Below are positions 61,930 to 64,000 of a stretch of DNA of 64,000 bases, piece after piece. The notes beneath the pieces are model-generated. The model ran no database searches and was not told the origin of the DNA. It saw nothing but the letters and a program-made list of their open reading frames with translations. Numbering within the stretch: position 1 is the stretch's first letter; the number at the start of each line of letters is the position of its first letter. Both the position numbers and the translations under genes were made by a program. The stretch is from Neisseriaceae bacterium. Its GTDB lineage: Bacteria; Pseudomonadota; Gammaproteobacteria; Burkholderiales; Neisseriaceae. The stretch covers positions 62,001 to 126,000 of the forward strand of contig JAGOQM010000001.1 in the NCBI GenBank assembly GCA_017991555.1, given 5' to 3'.

Positions 61930-62623
61930 AACCATGGTTTGGTGTTCGAATAAAAACCCTGTGCATATAGCCAGATACTTTAAACTCACCACCCTTCCCT
62001 TAGGTGAAGTACCGTTCCCCTTTTAGCCGCTGAGGCGGTTCGTGCGGGGCCGGGGCTTTAAGGCAAAGTTGTTTGAGTATTTGGCCGCAGGCCCAAATAT
62101 GAGTTTTTGCCGCCGGCCACGTGCGGGCCAACGAGGGCACCCGCGTAGCGGGCGGATAAAGTGGGGTGGTTTTTCTTTGCTTCGTTTCTTTTTGACATCA
62201 AAAAGAAATGATGGCGCCCTACAGGGCGAAACCCAACGACCAATCAATAGCAATGTTGCCGAAGCATGAATGATTTTGAAATGCTGACTTTGGGTAAATA
62301 GGACTTGAATTTGAGCGTTTGTTTCGCCGAGGGCGACGTCATTTCTTTTGCGTGGCCAAAAGAAACGAAGCAAAGAAAAGGCCACCCTGATCCCCGGTCA
62401 CTTCGTGACTGCCCTCAGCAGAACCTATTGAGCCAGCGCAGGCAAGAGTGCTCGATCTCCTATAAAAGCGTGGTCGATCGCCACAAGCTTTTTGCCTGCT
62501 TCATCTGGCTCAATAGAACCTACTTCGGCGGCTCTACGGGACGGTACTTCACCTAAAGGAGACGCCGTCAGAGAGTCAGCACCAGTGAAATACGTTTTAC
62601 AAAACACACCAAACCATGGTTTT
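61930..62623. repeat. MITE-like repeat element, copy 2 (inverted relative to copy 1)
   Basis: 694 bp in the gene-free stretch 61794-62774. Ends are inverted: AAACCATGGTTTGGTGTT (61930) and AACACACCAAACCATGGTTT (to 62622). Inside, TTAGGTGAAGTACCGT (61999) opposes ACGGTACTTCACCTAA (62541). The left half matches the reverse complement of the right half of copy 1 (20800-21067) almost base for base; the right half matches the left half of copy 1 from about 20440. The central 100 bp diverge more, and one internal arm reads CATTTCTTTTGCGTGGCCAA instead of the self-complementary form. No gene is supported. Flanking 61794-61929 and 62624-62708 show nothing. Confidence 0.75.
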
Positions 62624-62708
62624 TCTTTAATAAAGGCTCATTTTAAGTGGTCTCCTATCTGCTCACAGAGTATCCCTGATGCACGGCACCCAACCATCAC
62701 CTAACGGC

Positions 62709-62741
62709 AAAAGGGTGAAGCAATCCGCTTCACCCTTTTGT
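62709..62741. terminator. terminator of the ABC transporter operon
   Basis: AAAAGGGTGAAGC (62709-62721) with GCTTCACCCTTTT (62727-62739), 13-bp perfect stem. Confidence 0.85.
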
Positions 62742-62774
62742 TTGATGCCTTAGTGGAGGGCCAGTTAAGCCTGG

Positions 62775-63569
62775 TTAGCCCAGCAGCAAGGCGTCGTCGC
62801 TAATGGTTTCGCCACGGGTTTGCTCAAATAAAGCCAATAGGTCGGGCACGTCCATTTTGGCGCGTTCTTCGCCCGCCACGTTCAATACCACCTTGCCCTG
62901 ATGCAGCATGACGGTACGGGTGCCGTAATCCAAGGCTTGGCGCATCGAGTGGGTGACCATCATGGCGGTGAGCTGATTTTCTTTGATGATCTGGTCGGTT
63001 AAGCTCAGGACGAAGGCCGCAGTTTTAGGGTCTAGGGCCGCAGTGTGCTCGTCCAGTAACAGGATTTGTGACGGTTGCAGCGAGGCCATCAGCAGGCTGA
63101 CTGCCTGACGTTGGCCGCCCGAAAGCAGGCCCATGCGGTCACTGAGGCGGTTTTCTAGGCCTAGGTTTAACAGCGCGAGTTTGTCACGAAACAGGGCGCG
63201 GCTGTGCTTGTTTAAAGCCGGTGTCAGGCCGCGTTTGCCGCCTCGCTTGTGCGCCAAGGCTAGGTTTTCTTCGATGCTTAAGGCTTCGCAGGTGCCGGCC
63301 ATAGGGTCTTGGAACACGCGCGCCACCAGCTTGGCGCGTTTGTGTGCCGGTAGCTTGGTGACGTCCTGGCCGTTGAGGCTGATTTTGCCCGAGTCGACGA
63401 TGATGTCGCCGCTGATGGCGTTTAACAGCGTGGATTTACCCGCGCCGTTGCTGCCAATGACGGTGACAAACTCACCCTGTTCAATATTGAGGGTCATGCC
63501 TTTTAACGCTGGGTTCTCGATTGGGGTGCCAGGGTTAAAGGTGATTTTTAAATCTTGCGCGTACATCAT
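62775..63569 (-). CDS. ABC transporter ATP-binding protein (COG1101 type)
   Basis: A 264-residue ATPase: Walker A GSNGAGKST (about 39-47), Q-loop VFQDPMAGTCEALSIEENL, signature LSGGQRQAVSLLMA, Walker B ILLLDEHTAALD, and the H-loop in MMVTHSM. The DEHTAALDP variant and the MAGT segment fit the COG1101 ATPases that pair with COG4120-type permeases and a COG2984 binding protein; some of these take up aromatic amino acids. The permease ends 5 bp upstream, same strand. Confidence 0.88.
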   Translation of the reverse strand: MMYAQDLKITFNPGTPIENPALKGMTLNIEQGEFVTVIGSNGAGKSTLLNAISGDIIVDSGKISLNGQDVTKLPAHKRAKLVARVFQDPMAGTCEALSIEENLALAHKRGGKRGLTPALNKHSRALFRDKLALLNLGLENRLSDRMGLLSGGQRQAVSLLMASLQPSQILLLDEHTAALDPKTAAFVLSLTDQIIKENQLTAMMVTHSMRQALDYGTRTVMLHQGKVVLNVAGEERAKMDVPDLLALFEQTRGETISDDALLLG

Positions 63570-63574
63570 AGGGC

Positions 63575-64000
63575 TTATCCTTTTCTGGCAAACAGTTTGT
63601 GCTTGGCCTGTGGCAATACCAGTGCCAAAACCACGAGGATGGCGGTAATGAGATTCAAGTCCTGTGCGCCAAAGCCAAAGTCTTGCAGCATGCTGCTGTT
63701 CAACGCCACCGCAATGAAGAGGCGATACAGTAGTGCGCCCACAATCACTGCAAGCGTCATCCAGAAAATGCGCTTGGCGGGGATGAGGGTTTCTCCAATA
63801 ATCACCGCAGCAAGGCCGATCACAATGGTACCCACGCCAATGGAAATGTCGGCACCGCCTTGGGTTTGGACAAACAGGGCGCCGCCCAGAGCGATGAGGC
63901 CGTTGGACACGGCCATGCCCAACACCACCATTTTGCCAGTGGCCACGCCTTGGGCGCGGGCCATGCGGCTATTGGCGCCGGTAGCGCGTAAAGAGAGGCC
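63575..64000 (-). CDS. ABC transporter permease, partial (cut by window end)
   Basis: The C-terminal 141 residues of a membrane permease; the frame is open through base 64000, so the start lies outside. Several hydrophobic segments (LGMAVSNGLIALGGALFVQ, IVIGLAAVIIGETL, FWMTLAVIVGALLYRLFIAVAL, AILVVLALVLPQ) and RATGANSRMARAQGV match the COG4120 / BPD_transp_2-like permeases that work with the downstream ATPase. An internal ATG at 63964 is not the start. Confidence 0.88.
   Translation of the reverse strand, partial: GLSLRATGANSRMARAQGVATGKMVVLGMAVSNGLIALGGALFVQTQGGADISIGVGTIVIGLAAVIIGETLIPAKRIFWMTLAVIVGALLYRLFIAVALNSSMLQDFGFGAQDLNLITAILVVLALVLPQAKHKLFARKG

Noticed and set aside
1..64000. CRISPR arrays, rRNA operon or complete insertion sequence
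   Set aside because: No regularly spaced short repeats, rRNA sequence or transposase frame was found.

Overview
The window looks like a chromosome segment of a betaproteobacterium of the order Neisseriales (Neisseriaceae-like). This rests on gene order and families: rpsU-yqeY-dnaG-rpoD, gmk-rpoZ-spoT, aroQ-accB-accC-prmA, a DUF2322 gene and a DUF3108 gene. No 16S rRNA or other decisive marker is present, so the genus stays open.

Positions 1 to about 9,103 are an AT-rich integrated mobile element. A tyrosine integrase (7959-9020) with a DUF4224 partner lies just inside the 3' end of a CAU-anticodon tRNA (9104-9180), the usual layout for tRNA-targeted islands. The other end of the element is outside the window. 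Inside are a phage-like control switch (a Cro-like gene and an S24-peptidase repressor, divergent, with palindromic operators), a replication-initiation-like protein, and a conjugation-related block (TrbM-like, TraL-like ATPase, TraM-like). There are several small unknown proteins and, at the left, cargo that includes a stand-alone Mrr-like PD-(D/E)XK nuclease. Between the repressor and the transfer block lies about 740 bp without a gene. It holds a series of perfect or near-perfect hairpins and ends in a tRNA-like domain (7-bp acceptor, T-arm with TTCGACT loop, discriminator, CCA). The anticodon/variable region of that domain is replaced by one 15-bp stem, the topology of the tmRNA tRNA-like domain. 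This is the most unusual object in the window.

Positions 9,200 to 64,000 are dense core genome. 9.2-17.3 kb: transcription, replication and stringent-response genes (rpoD, dnaG, yqeY, rpsU, spoT-like, rpoZ, gmk). 17.4-30.1 kb: purine/pyrimidine salvage and synthesis (NCS2 permease, apt, upp, purN, purM) mixed with fdxA, pepP, yebC, grxD and rsmB. 30.3-34.3 kb: PerM-like protein, hda, a HAD phosphatase, panD and a DUF815 ATPase. 34.3-37.1 kb: LysR, SDR and SMP-30 lactonase, a likely small sugar or alcohol oxidation cluster. 37.2-42.5 kb: yggX, argA, prmA, accC, accB, aroQ. 42.8-47.9 kb: queA, DUF971, pnuC with a NadR-like kinase, ubiE, sdaA. 48.1-54 kb: SIMPL protein, LysR/MBL pair, LysE exporter, lolA, nadE. 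54.1-60.5 kb: DUF455, two tandem gph-like phosphatases, nitroreductase, argH, an unknown membrane protein and TatD. 60.9-64 kb: EamA transporter with a structured leader, then an ABC transporter cut by the window edge.

Two copies of a 0.7-0.8 kb repeat with terminal inverted repeats lie in opposite orientation at 20.28-21.07 kb and 61.93-62.62 kb. They have no convincing coding capacity and look like a non-autonomous (MITE-like) or large intergenic repeat family. No CRISPR array, rRNA operon or complete insertion sequence was seen.
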